Shown here piece after piece: positions 44,147-54,199 of a DNA stretch of 64,000 nucleotides (positions are counted from its first letter, which is position 1; each line of letters opens with the position of its first letter). The DNA is from Mastigamoeba balamuthi (Eukaryota > Evosea > Mastigamoebida > Mastigamoebidae): the NCBI GenBank assembly GCA_902651635.1, contig CACRSC010000002.1:621831-685830 (forward strand), in the 5' to 3' direction. Position numbers and translations under genes: made by a program. The notes under the pieces are model-generated. The model was not told the DNA's origin. It saw only the letters and a program-made list of their open reading frames with translations, and ran no database searches.

Positions 44147-46457
44147 GAATGATCTGTAAGGGAACAGAAGAAGTATACAACATGTGAATACCCAGGGAAT
44201 ACTATTAAGGTCCGACAGATAAAAAATTGATGGCATGCCCTACAAGAACGCATTGTGCATCGCCAACTCAGCCCAGCTACACATCCTCCCCTTGGATGAC
44301 ACATATAACAAATGATTCAAATGATTCACGAATGAACCAAATGTTCGTTCCCAAATGTGATCGATCACTCACTGAGTTATTCACACTCTGTTGACTTTGC
44401 CCATGTGTGACTGAGAGACACACGAAAAACAGTCATAACTCTGTTGGAATTCAACATTGTTAGTGGTGTCAAATTTCAATAGGTGTTCAGTGCATGCTAA
44501 GTGACTGTGAGAGAAAACTCAGAGAACTCCTTCTGCCCAGTCCACTCTGTGCATATGACCACATTTGTCTTGGTCTCAAACTCAAAGTGAAAGTGCTTCT
44601 TGAGTGACAAGAATGAAATGAAGCATATCTTTCAAGAGCAGCAATAACCTGCTCAGTACAGGAGATTACTCGTTTCACGTTTTCGTGATGAAGCTTGGCA
44701 ATGCCGTGGTGCCTATTACATTCTGAATGTCCATGCTAGGGCCCATAGAGATCAAATGTCACATAGACCCTTCTTCACATGTCCTTGGAGATATCTTCCT
44801 GGAGAAAGTGAGATTGTATGTATATGGTGAGTGTATCTGGAACAGAGAAGAGAGGGATTTTTTGGTCATCTGAAATCCATCATCTATCCAGAAGTGTACA
44901 GTCTGAGGGTGCATTCTTTTTAGCTGTGGCCTTGATCTCGTCCTACAGTGTATGAAGACCCGTCCTAGTAAACTTCCAAATTATGAGAAGCCTGGGCCCA
45001 GAAGTCAAAGTGAGTCCACTTCTTCTTTCCCTCCAGTTCCCAGACAGCACAGTTAAGGTCCTGCAACCCCTTCAGCTCGGGGTTGCCTACAGTAAAGACT
45101 ACTACAACAATCTCTACTGTTGAAAACTGGAAGATCTTTTAACGAAAATGAGGAGATTCTTGTGGATGACTCTTTTTAGCCCCTTCACCCACACCATGTG
45201 CCATCATACCACCCTCTATAGAGGCCAGCCACCCATTCTGCCGTGAGTGCTAAGAATAGGAGTGCTTGCCCTGTGCTAACCAGCTCTGGATTGCTTGTTC
45301 ACCTTGTGTGTGGACTCTGCCTGTGTGGGGATAGGTTGGTACAGGGGCCATATGGCACTTCACTTGCAGTCTCTTCATCTTTATCTGTGCCCTTCCCAGA
45401 GTCAACTGTCCCACTGACAACGCTCCCTCTCCCTATGGTGCAGCATAAGACAGTCAAGTTCCTGGTGGCCAGGAGCTCTGATGAGCTGTACTGGCTGAGG
45501 TTCATAGCTAACATTCTTACTTGACATGTTCTCTGTCATAAGAAGACCTGGACAGCAGGGGCACTGACACATGTGTGAGCAGAGTGTGAAGAGAGCACAT
45601 GATGACATCAGCTCCTGCCTCTGCATGACCTTGAAAAGGTGCTGGTATCCACATGAGGCACTCTAAAAGTAAGCACAAGTACTTATGCAACATCTATAAG
45701 ATGATATTACCAATGCAGAAGTGATTGCCTTCCAATCTTCAAGACACTGCCTTTTACAGAAGCCATAATCAATGAGTGTTCTTAGTTGTTTTTCTGTGTT
45801 TTCTCAGCATCTCTAGCCTTTATCTGAGCTCTTAAGTGAGGGGATGAAGCAACAGTATTCCTGGAATCACATAGCATACGTGGTCACAGCATTTGCCTAG
45901 ATAAAATTTCCGTTTTAAACTCCCAGTTTTCAACAGTTAAGGTGACTCTTAAATCCAGCTATTTTGAGAGCTGATATGGAACTGTGATCATGCTTCTTCT
46001 GCCAGTATTTGCAGCATACTGAATGTATAGTAAAGAATCGAGGTAAATATGTTTCCAATGACAGCTTCAGAAAATGGAACTTGGTAAAGGAATTGGAATC
46101 ATCAGCTCGAAGTTGATTATTATATTTATTTTCTCTAAGAACAATACATTAAAGGTAAACCGGAGAGTCTTCTTCCCTGACTGCACTTCTGTGTTTTTTC
46201 CTGACCCAGGCTTAGAGTAAAATGGTCTAATGTAATGATTATACCTGTTTGGTTCGTGAAGGTATCTGGCTTTCTGAAAGGCCTTTTATTGTTTTAGAGC
46301 AGTTATTTGAGCCATTACCATGAAGAATCCTGGAAATGGGCTGTTTTGACCCTTTTGTGGATTCTGTTTCTTTGTTTATGATCCATTGTTTCTCTTGGTA
46401 TATGCTGTTTTGCATGCACTTTGGGCCTTTACCTTGTGTCTTCTCTTTCGGAGTGGC

Positions 46458-46535
46458 ATCTGTTTTTATTTTGGATCTTATCAGTAACAAGAACAGTAAC
46501 AATAATTACTGATAAGATCCAAAACAAAAACAGAT
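46458..46535. repeat. 30-bp inverted repeat (hairpin)
   Basis: The left arm (46458-46487) and right arm (46506-46535) are reverse complements with one mismatch in 30, separated by 18 bases. The arms start ATCTGTTTTT and end CTTATCAGTAA. It would form a stable hairpin in RNA or a cruciform in DNA. It may be a fold-back element or the collapsed ends of one. Confidence 0.85.
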
Positions 46536-46764
46536 ACCGTTAGTAATTTTAAGAAAACAAGAATGGTAAATACCCAAAATATGATACTATTTTGTGCCTC
46601 TGTAATGAGCATCTGAGATGTTTAGAACTCATTGAAGAAGAATATAATATTATAGTTTGTATGTTTCATTGCTCTGAGACCACATCTCACTGAGCTTTAT
46701 AAGCAGAATTATATGATGAGCACACTGACAGTATAACCAACAGTGTGTTTGCTCAATTCTTATG

Positions 46765-47892
46765 TGTCAATTCCTTCAGAGTGTTCTAAGGAAATTTGGA
46801 AGATTTGCCAGGGTAACTGATCTAAGAGAAAAAAACTGAAGAAAAGTCACACTTGAGCAGGAGACTGTCTCCAACAGGTGGTGAAGATTCGGTGACACTC
46901 CCCAATGGCTGCTTAGAGGATCAAGGTGGTCGATCATGAAGGAGAAGCTCACTACCCTGTAGGCAGGGAAGAAGGCTATTGAGGCTGAGCTCAAGATGAT
47001 GACAACAAAGGCCAAGAAATGGCATTCCAAAGCCAGAGCTAGTGCTGCTGCAATGACTCAGTTTGTGACCAGGCAGTCATGATCATCAACACAGATCATC
47101 ATTGTCGAGCTGCATCAGACCATAGTGATACTTAAGAAGGCTGCTAAGATCTCAAATTCCATAAGGACCAATGGAAATTCAGCAAAGCCCAATAGGAATT
47201 GCATTGATGCTGATACCCATACAGAGCACACAGACACCGATAGTGACATGAAGCCAGGCCCAGCCAAGGGAGGCAGCGTGTAGATAATCATGGAGTTGCA
47301 GCAATGCCTCCATGATCTGGGGCAGTAGTGAGACACAATTTCAGAGCAAGTAAAGAAGATCAACAAGATGGTGAATGATTGGGCCCAGGAGATCATGCAG
47401 TTGCAGGATATGGTTGCCCGAATGCAGGAGGTAGCAACACAAGGTTGAGATTGGAAGGACGAGTAACAGAGGCTGCACAGAATGATTGTGCAGGTGGTGG
47501 AGGCAGCAGAGGCAGCAGAGGAGCACTGCATGGCCAAGGACACTATCATTGCGAACCTCAGTAAGACTGTGCAGGGGAACGAGCACAGGCCTGCTACTGT
47601 GACTGCTATACCGATTCAGAACACCATGGTCGTGGGTGAGATTGTGGAGATGGCTCTGAGAGCAGGGCAGGTCAACATCAACGAGAAGCAGAATCCAGCC
47701 ACAGGGCAATGCAAGCACATTGCTGATGTGAGACTCACTACATTCGTGGGCAGAAAGGATGACAATGTTCTATGTTGGCTTGCCACAGTGTGTGGGTTCA
47801 GCATTAGCATGGGCTGGAGTGAGCTGCAGACGATTTCGTGCATCGTGGACCAGCTGGAGGGTGGAGTCCTGGACTGGTATCCAACACTGTAG
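46765..47892 (+). pseudogene. decayed retrotransposon gag-like frame
   Basis: One continuous frame can be followed for about 370 codons with ten stops and no frameshift. The text is a Lys/Glu/Gln-rich, coiled-coil-like N-terminus (EKLTTL, KKAIEAELKMMTTKAKKW), a mid part (VKKINKMVNDWAQEIMQLQ), and a gag-capsid-like end (LTTFVGRKDDNVLCWLATV, then LEGGVLDWY) of the kind seen in LTR retrotransposon gag proteins. All stops (TAG, TGA, TAA) are one C-to-T step from CAG, CGA or CAA. No protease, reverse transcriptase or LTR is visible. It ends only ~180 bases before the TatD-like start codon. It is described as found, with its breaks. Confidence 0.6.
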
Positions 47893-48075
47893 GCAAAGTC
47901 TGCCACTGTGGAATCATCACTGAGATCTGGGTGTGGCTTTGTGTGGCTGTTCGTGAGCCAGCAACGGCACAGAGCGATGTGGCGCACTGGGAGTCAGTGA
48001 TGCCCGTGGTTGAGGTCTCCGCAATCTGAAATATCAAAATCTCATAGAGAAGATATTTACCGCATATCTCGCGCG

Positions 48076-48923
48076 ATGGCGGCGCCGCTGTTCGATTCGC
48101 ACTGCCACGTGCACAACGGCGCGCTCGACGCCGGCGCGGTGGCGGCGCACCTCGAGGCCCCGGGGCGTTCGTGTGCGCCCTGGGCACCGCCCCCGCCGAC
48201 TGGCCCTCGGTCGCCCGCCTGCGCTCCGCGTGCCCCGCCCGCGTGGCCGCCGCCTACGGCGTGCACCCCTGGCACGCGCACGCCCTGCCCCCCACCTGGC
48301 GCGCCGACCTCGCCGCGGCGCTCGCCGCCGACCCCTCGACGCTCGTCGGCGAGATCGGCCTCGACAGGGCGTCAAAAACGCCGGAGACCGGCAGATGCGA
48401 GTACGAGTCGCAGATTCAAGGTGTGCGTGGTGTAAGGCAGAGATTTTCCCCGGATATCAATTGAATCTCAATATCCCGCGTCCCCCGAGTGTTCCGGGAG
48501 CAGTGGGCCGTCGCCTGCGAGATGCGGAGGGCCGTGAGCATGCACTGCGTCCGCGCGTGGGGCGAGGCCGTCGGGCAGCTGACGTCGTCGCCGTCGTCGC
48601 TGCCGCGGGCGCTGGCGCTGCACTCGTACAGCGGCAGCCGGGACACGGCGCGCGACCTCCTGCGCTCGCGGAGCGCCCAGCTCTGCCCCGTCTACTTCGG
48701 CTTCTCGCAGGCCGTCAACCTGCGGCGCCCGCGGGGCCTCGACGCGCTGCCCGCGGTCCCCCGCGACCGCGTGCTCATCGAGAGCGACCTCGAGGACGTG
48801 GCCAGCGCCCTGCAGGCCGCGCGCGCCGTCGCCGAGGCCCTGGCAGCCTCGTGGGGCTGCGCCGTCGACGACGTGCTCGCCCAGACCGCAGCCAACGCCC
48901 GGGCCTTCCTCGGCCTCGCCTGA
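48076..48923 (+). CDS. TatD-like metal-dependent hydrolase (apparent frameshift)
   Basis: Starts MAAPLFDSHCHVHN, with the metal-binding HxH. Later TatD signatures are in order: VAAYGVHPWHAH, LVGEIGLDR (metal Glu), after an intron (about 48421-48488) MRRAVSMHCVRAWG (His), ALHSYSGS (His) and VLIESDLED (Asp). TatD enzymes are Mg-dependent DNases or phosphoesterases. The frame must shift by one base near 48160-48170 (after HLEAPG, before FVCALGTAPADW) within a CCCCGGGG run; no intron fits there. Either one base is missing from the assembly or the gene is disrupted. All catalytic residues are otherwise intact, which favours sequencing error. Confidence 0.8.
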
Positions 48924-49253
48924 CGACGGCAAGACCTGCCCTAGCCATCTTGGGGCAAGGGGGGCATCGCCTGACGGCAAGTCTCCAGTTTCAGTTATCA
49001 CCGCAGGCCAAAAAAACCGCGTTGGGACAACCGACTGGGAGATTCCTGGATTTGTTGCCTTTTATTGTGGGTGTGAACCCGTCAAGAGGTGCGAACGAAC
49101 ACAACAAGGGGAGAGTGGAGACGTGCGCCGCGTGGGGACAGGGGCCACACGGTCTCCGTAAGCTGACTTGGGGGGGAGTTGGGCGGGTGGTAGCCCCCCC
49201 GAGAGAGGGTGGGCCACGGGGGAGCCCCCAGAAGGGCTGCTGGCTTGTTTTGT

Positions 49254-50599
49254 TTAGGCGACGAGGCCCTTGAGGTACGCCTGGGCGGCGATGCGGGCGC
49301 GGGCGTTGACGCTCAGCTTCATCTCGCTGATCTCCTTGTCGATGTCCTCCATGAACTGGATCACAAAGTCGATCAGCTTGTGCTTGAACATCGTCTCGGT
49401 GTGCGCGTTGGTGATCAGGAAGCTGATGTCGTACACCTGCGGGGCACCGGGCGCGCTCTCGTCAGATTGCGAACCGCGCGAATTGCCTGCGCAATTCCCC
49501 CCGACAAATTGAAATTCATCGGCGTTCCCAATTCAGCCGGCGGGCAGTTGGCGCGCGCGGAGGGGGGAGGGATAGCGGCCGGAAAAGAGGCCCGGAGAGC
49601 GCGCGTACGTTCTTGCCCTCGGGGTCCTTGACGGGCTTCCGGCGGAGCACGAGGAAGTGCTCGGCGCGCTGCGTCAGGAAGCGCATGAACCTCTTCGAGA
49701 GGATCATCTGCACGGCGGGGGAGCGGGTGAGCAGTGGGGCGAGAGAGGGGGAAGACCCTGGGAGCAGGGAGGGGGGCGCGAGGAACGGACATCGAGCTCG
49801 TCGAGCTTCTTAACCTGGACGCTGATGCGCAGCGAGTTGACCGAGCCCTCGATCAGGACGCTCTCCTGCTTGGACCTCGCGATAACGACGGGGTTCATCA
49901 GCAGCTCCTTGTTCATCCTGGCATGATCCCCTCGCGTCAGTACCCACGCCCCCCAGCCACGGCAGAGCGGAAGGGGCCCGTGGAGACCAAGGGAGGGAGG
50001 GGGGGAGATGGTGTGGGACTGTATCCTCAGCACGGCCCAGCACCACACACACAACGCCCCCCACATTAAAAAAGCCACCCCCGCGTGACAATTTCGACCT
50101 GTTAACACAACGGACTTCCTCAAAAACAGTATCCACCGGCGCGCGGCTACACCATGGGGCCCCTTGAGCGCATGGTCGGCCCTGCTGGTGGGAGGGGAAG
50201 CGCGCGCCCTCGGGCCGCGGGCGAACAGAACTACCCGCTAATGAAATAAAAATATCGGTGGGCTACGGCGCCCAACCGACACCACCGCAAGACCAGACGA
50301 GCAGCAGCCCCCCAGAGGAGGGGCGGCGTGCAGCGCGCACCTCGTCTCGACCTCGGGCTTGTTGTGGCGCTCGATCATCTGCGAGCCGAAGTTCTGCAGG
50401 CAGAGGGCCGCAGTGACGGTGGAGCGGATGGCGTTGGTGTAGGGCTTGAGCGCGCTGGTGGTCTCGGCAGCGCTGCCCGCCGCCGCAGAGTCGCCGTTGC
50501 CCGCCGTGCGAAACCTGGACGCCTGCAGCGCCCCCCCGAGGCGGGTCAGGGCACGAAGGGGGACCGGGGGAGGGGCGCGCGAGGGAGTGGGCTCACCAT
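49254..50599 (-). CDS. ARPC4: ARP2/3 complex subunit 4 (p20-Arc)
   Basis: Five exons (50599-50597, 50522-50341, 49917-49791, 49707-49609, 49436-49254) give 197 residues. Diagnostic segments: [96 protein letters not shown], and an almost invariant C-terminus [23 protein letters not shown]4 forms the core dimer with ARPC2 in the actin-branching complex. Compared with the usual 168 residues there is an N-terminal extension ([15 protein letters not shown]). The first exon is only the ATG itself, immediately followed by a GTGAGC donor. Intron 2 (49918-50340) is the longest resolved here, at 423 bases. Confidence 0.95.
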
Positions 50600-51145
50600 C
50601 TGTGCACGCGAGGAGGGTTTTGATTTGATAAAACGGTCAAAACGGTGAGGAGGATAAGGGGAGGAGAGCTCTCCGCTTAAACAACGATCGTTTGCTGAGG
50701 TCACCCCCGACACGTCACTCTGCAATCTTCGACACCGAATCTCGGCCTCCCGCGTGAGGCGCCCCCCGTGCCGCGCCGCGGGGCCCACAGCGGGCCCGAG
50801 CGTCCCTGGTGGGTTGTCGTTCGACTCGCGCCGCTGCTGCCACTGAATTGAAATTTGCGAACCCAAATGGACACTGATGAGCGAAGGAATTCCGATTACC
50901 TCAAACAAATAATGGTCAAGGCCAAATTCCTAATCTGTATTACCATCCATACAAATAAGTTCAGGAATCCCTCCGGCCTGGTTTCCAGAATTTCATCATA
51001 GTACATTTCAACCGGTACACCCTGTCAGGTTGCTAGTATCCAGAAAACGGGAATCCGGCCAATATTCCGGCATGCCGGAATCCCAGATATTTCGATAACT
51101 ATCTGCGATATTTGTTTTGATATCTCTTCGAAACCGATTGTGCGA
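50600..51145. other. intergenic between divergent genes
   Basis: About 545 bases between ARPC4 (minus) and the ThuA-like gene (plus). The middle (about 50860-51010) is AT-rich. An 18-base palindrome and a GATATCTC word (51119-51126) lie just upstream of the plus-strand gene. No gene is supported. Confidence 0.45.
51064..51081. promoter_or_regulatory. 18-base perfect palindrome upstream of ThuA-like gene
   Basis: ATTCCGGCATGCCGGAAT reads the same on both strands and ends 64 bases before ATG 51146. Position and symmetry suit a binding site for a dimeric regulator. No known factor is assigned. Confidence 0.4.
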
Positions 51146-52881
51146 ATGTCTCGCGAGGGCCGCTCGTTCCGCAGCAGTTCCGGCATCTGGGACACGGGCA
51201 CGTCGAACAGCTCGCCGCGCAGCGTGTCGTCGACGCCCGAGCCCCGCAGCGGCAGCGTGACGCCGACGACGCTCGTGCCCGAGGACCCCGTCATGTCCGA
51301 CGTGGCCTCGCGCGCCCACGTGCGCGCAGAGGACCTCGACCGCCTCCTCGACACCGGCAAGACTCTCCTGCGCAACTCCACAGAGGCAAACGCCAAATTA
51401 CCTTAAAGCGCGCGTACCTGGAATTGAACCGCGGACCTCAGCAATCGCGATAAAATGCGACCTACTGAGTCAAGGGAACCCCGCTGCAGAAGTACAAGGC
51501 GGCCAAGGAGGCGCTGTCCGAGCGGTTCCAGAGCCTGGCGAGGCTCATCGAGCAGCGGCGCCTCGACGCCCTGAACGAGCTCGACGACTCGTTCGCTCTC
51601 GAAGGCGCGCGCCGCATCTGCCCAGCGACCGCACACCGCGCCAGCCAACACGAGCCGCCCACCGTCCTCTCCCCACCCGCGCAGAGCACAGGCTGAGGGC
51701 GGAGATCGAGACGATCAAGCACCAGCGGCGGCAGACGGCGCAGATCTCTGCGCAGGCGCGGAGCCTCGTGACGATCGCCTGGCAGGGCGCGCTGCAGGGG
51801 CTGAGCGCGGACGCGCTGTCGCAGTCGCCGTGCCTGATGGCCACGAGCGCCGAGGGCGCCATGTCGGGCCTCGACGCGCTGGACGCGGCCGACAGCACGT
51901 GGCGGGAGCGCGAGGCCGCGCGCATGCGGACGCTGCTCGAGGTGCCCGTGCGCAGGCCCTCGGGCATCAAGTTCGAGGACGGCGACGGCGCGGCGGCCGC
52001 GGAGATCGCGCACATGGTCAACGCGCTGGGCCAGGTGCGCGCGGTGCCCAACGACGAGGACAGCGCCGCGCTGTGCCCCGCGCCCCCGCTGACCCCGCTG
52101 AGCCCCTGCTGCCTCGAGGTCGCCCCCCTGCTGACCGTACGCAGGCATTTCCCAATTCCTGGTTTCCCCTTTCTGAGTGCCCCCTCCCCCTGTGCAGCTG
52201 AAGAGGGGGAACGACAGGAGGTTCGCGGTCGTCTCGGCGGCCGGGGAGGCGCGGGCGCTGGACGTGTCGGGCAAGGTGCGGTCGCGGATCGGGCGGTGCG
52301 TGGTGGACAGCTTCATCGAGCGGCGGCAGCTGCCGACGCGCGCCGAGATGCAGCAGTACAACGCGATCCTCGTGTGGGTCGGCGGCTGCGCGGGCTTTGA
52401 CGACTCGCCCGCCTTTGCCGAGTTCATCGAGGCCTACGTCGAGACGGGCGGCGGCCTCGTGGTCTGCCCCTGGGCGCTCGACGACGAGAACGACGGCCTG
52501 CGCGGCTCGGTCGTCGAGAGCGGCTGGCTGGGCACGACGCTCGGCGAGTGCGTCTCGGGCCGCCGCATGCTCTGGCGGCGCGCCGGTGGCAACGGGGCTG
52601 TGCACCCGCTGCTGACGGGCGTCGACGTGATCGACGGCGGCGCGTTCAGCGGCCACCACGCGCTGCAGCCCAGCGGCGACCTCGCCGAGTGCGTGGCGTC
52701 GTGGAGCGACGGGTCGCCGCTGGCCGTCGTCAGGCGGCTGGCTCCGGGCAGCCCACGGTTCGTGAGCGCCGTGCTGAACCTCTACCCCGTGTCGAGCGAC
52801 TGCTGCTCGCGCTGCTGGGACACGGCCACCGACTACGCGCTGCTCATGGCCAACGCGCTCCACTTTGTCGCCCGCCCGTAG
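51146..52881 (+). CDS. coiled-coil plus ThuA/GATase1-like domain protein
   Basis: Four exons (51146-51385, 51490-51604, 51685-52136, 52198-52881) encode 496 residues in one frame. The N-terminus is Ser/Thr/Pro-rich. Residues about 60-160 are a likely coiled coil similar to the one that follows B-boxes in TRIM proteins (EDLDRLLDTGKTLLRNSTE, YKAAKEALSERFQSLARLI). The C-terminal ~225 residues resemble ThuA/class I amidotransferase-like folds: YNAILVWVGGCAGFDDSPAF, YVETGGGLVVCPWAL, HPLLTGVDVIDGG, and DYALLMANALHFVA. No catalytic Cys-His pair is obvious, so enzyme activity is doubtful and a sugar- or ligand-binding role is as likely. Introns 1 and 2 have GC instead of GT donors. Intron 1 contains a tRNA-like sequence on the other strand. 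Confidence 0.7.
51408..51482 (-). repeat. tRNA-like fragment in intron 1 of ThuA-like gene
   Basis: On the minus strand a D-arm-like GACTCAGTAGGTC is followed about 30 bases later by the B box GGTTCAATTCC (51430-51420). The acceptor and T stems do not pair properly. It is a probable decayed tRNA or tRNA-derived element that occupies most of a 104-base intron. Confidence 0.4.
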
Positions 52882-54199
52882 CCCCGCTCGCTTCTGCCCT
52901 GGCATGACAGTATATACACCAGAGCAAACGAGAGCTTCGTCTAGCCCTTGCAGACTTACGTAGCGTCCTCCGTGCACTGCGCCACCCAAATACCTCATGG
53001 GCAACAGTGCGCAGCGGCCGCATCACTGGGGTTGAGGCGATCCAGGTCCTGCCTCTCCACCCTCCTCCCGCTCGCACCTCTCCGAACCTGTGATTTCACG
53101 GGGGACGTGGTATACAGTGTTAACGCTGGGTACTCTGCTCCTGGCATGGTATACTCCCTTCGCGCTCCCACACTAACACAAGGCGAGTCTGCCCCCAACA
53201 GTTCGTGTCCTTGCCCCACAGTCACGTCTTCATAGAAGATGGCTACTCGACTGTTTGCTCCTCTCAAGTCCCAGGACTCGCCGACGGTGCCTACTGCAGT
53301 GTCGCAACACTGCGCAAATCGCCCGCCAAGCACCCTGCGTCAAAGCCGCTCACCCAAACGTCTGTATGACTATGTCTTCTTTGCGGCACTATTGCGGAGA
53401 CGGGAGTATCGCTTGTGGAAGAGAAGAACCTGATCACACCAGACAATTCAACGAAGTAGAACAAGCACTATCATCATCTCCGTGCATGACACTCAGGACC
53501 GATTCATCATAAGGGAAAAAACGTCACGGTTGAATATCTGCGACTTCATTTCCGAGCAAAACCCGCAGAGCATCGCACCACCCAAAACCCAGCCCCCATC
53601 CCAACGAACCCCCACATCAACCATGCCTTCCATCGCAACCGCAACGACCCGCAGTGCCATCCCGCGTCGTGCAGGACCACTGGCAACGTCACGCAGCGTC
53701 GCAGTGCGCCACCACACATCCCGCCGCCACCTCAAGTTTTTGAAATTTGAAAAATTAATTTGAATAAACGGGGCCGCGCCGACGCCGCCGAGTGTCCTCC
53801 CCCACTCCGGCCCCTCGCGCGCTGCTCCCCCGGGTTGCTGGGAGAGGGGGAACAGTGACCGCGGGCTGAGGGGGCTCGGGAATGTGCGCGGAATTTGTAA
53901 GAGGCGACGGGGCACCAGCAGCTCGCGGCGGCCGCGCGCGTCTCCTGCGGGCCCGCCAGCGCCTCTGTGAGGCTCCGAGCGCGTCTGGGAGCACACGCAA
54001 CAGCCCCTGAGCGTCGCCGAGGCTGGGGAATGAGTCTTGATGAGCGTGGAAGGGGAGCAAGTTGGGATCGGAGATTTACCGCGAACCGTGAGAAGGGCTC
54101 TATTTATGGCACCTGTTCGAATTGTCCCAAACCAATTCACCATACATCTCTCGCATTCCCCCGATATCGCTCACGCTCCATACCCGCATCCGGCAGTTG
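52882..54199. other. intergenic, nothing recognised
   Basis: About 1.3 kb without family motifs in any frame. It probably contains the first exon of the following Ala/Pro-rich gene, which I could not place. Short open frames at 53239-53433 and 53482-53763 lack supporting codon bias. Confidence 0.4.

Larger units (their letters stand above)
44147..48075. other. AT-rich, CpG-poor island 3
   Basis: Nearly 4 kb of AT-rich, CpG-depleted DNA between cyclase B and the TatD-like gene. It holds a near-perfect 30-bp inverted repeat (46458-46535) and a decayed gag-like frame (about 46765-47892). The first 2.3 kb has only short open frames without family motifs (for example 45243-45524), which may be older relics. 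No intact gene or tRNA is seen. Confidence 0.6.

Noticed and set aside
46765-47892. Stop-codon reassignment to explain the gag-like frame
   Set aside because: TAA, TAG and TGA all terminate conserved genes at the expected place (for example TAG in spatacsin, TGA in eS19, TAA in ARPC4), and the frame uses all three as breaks.
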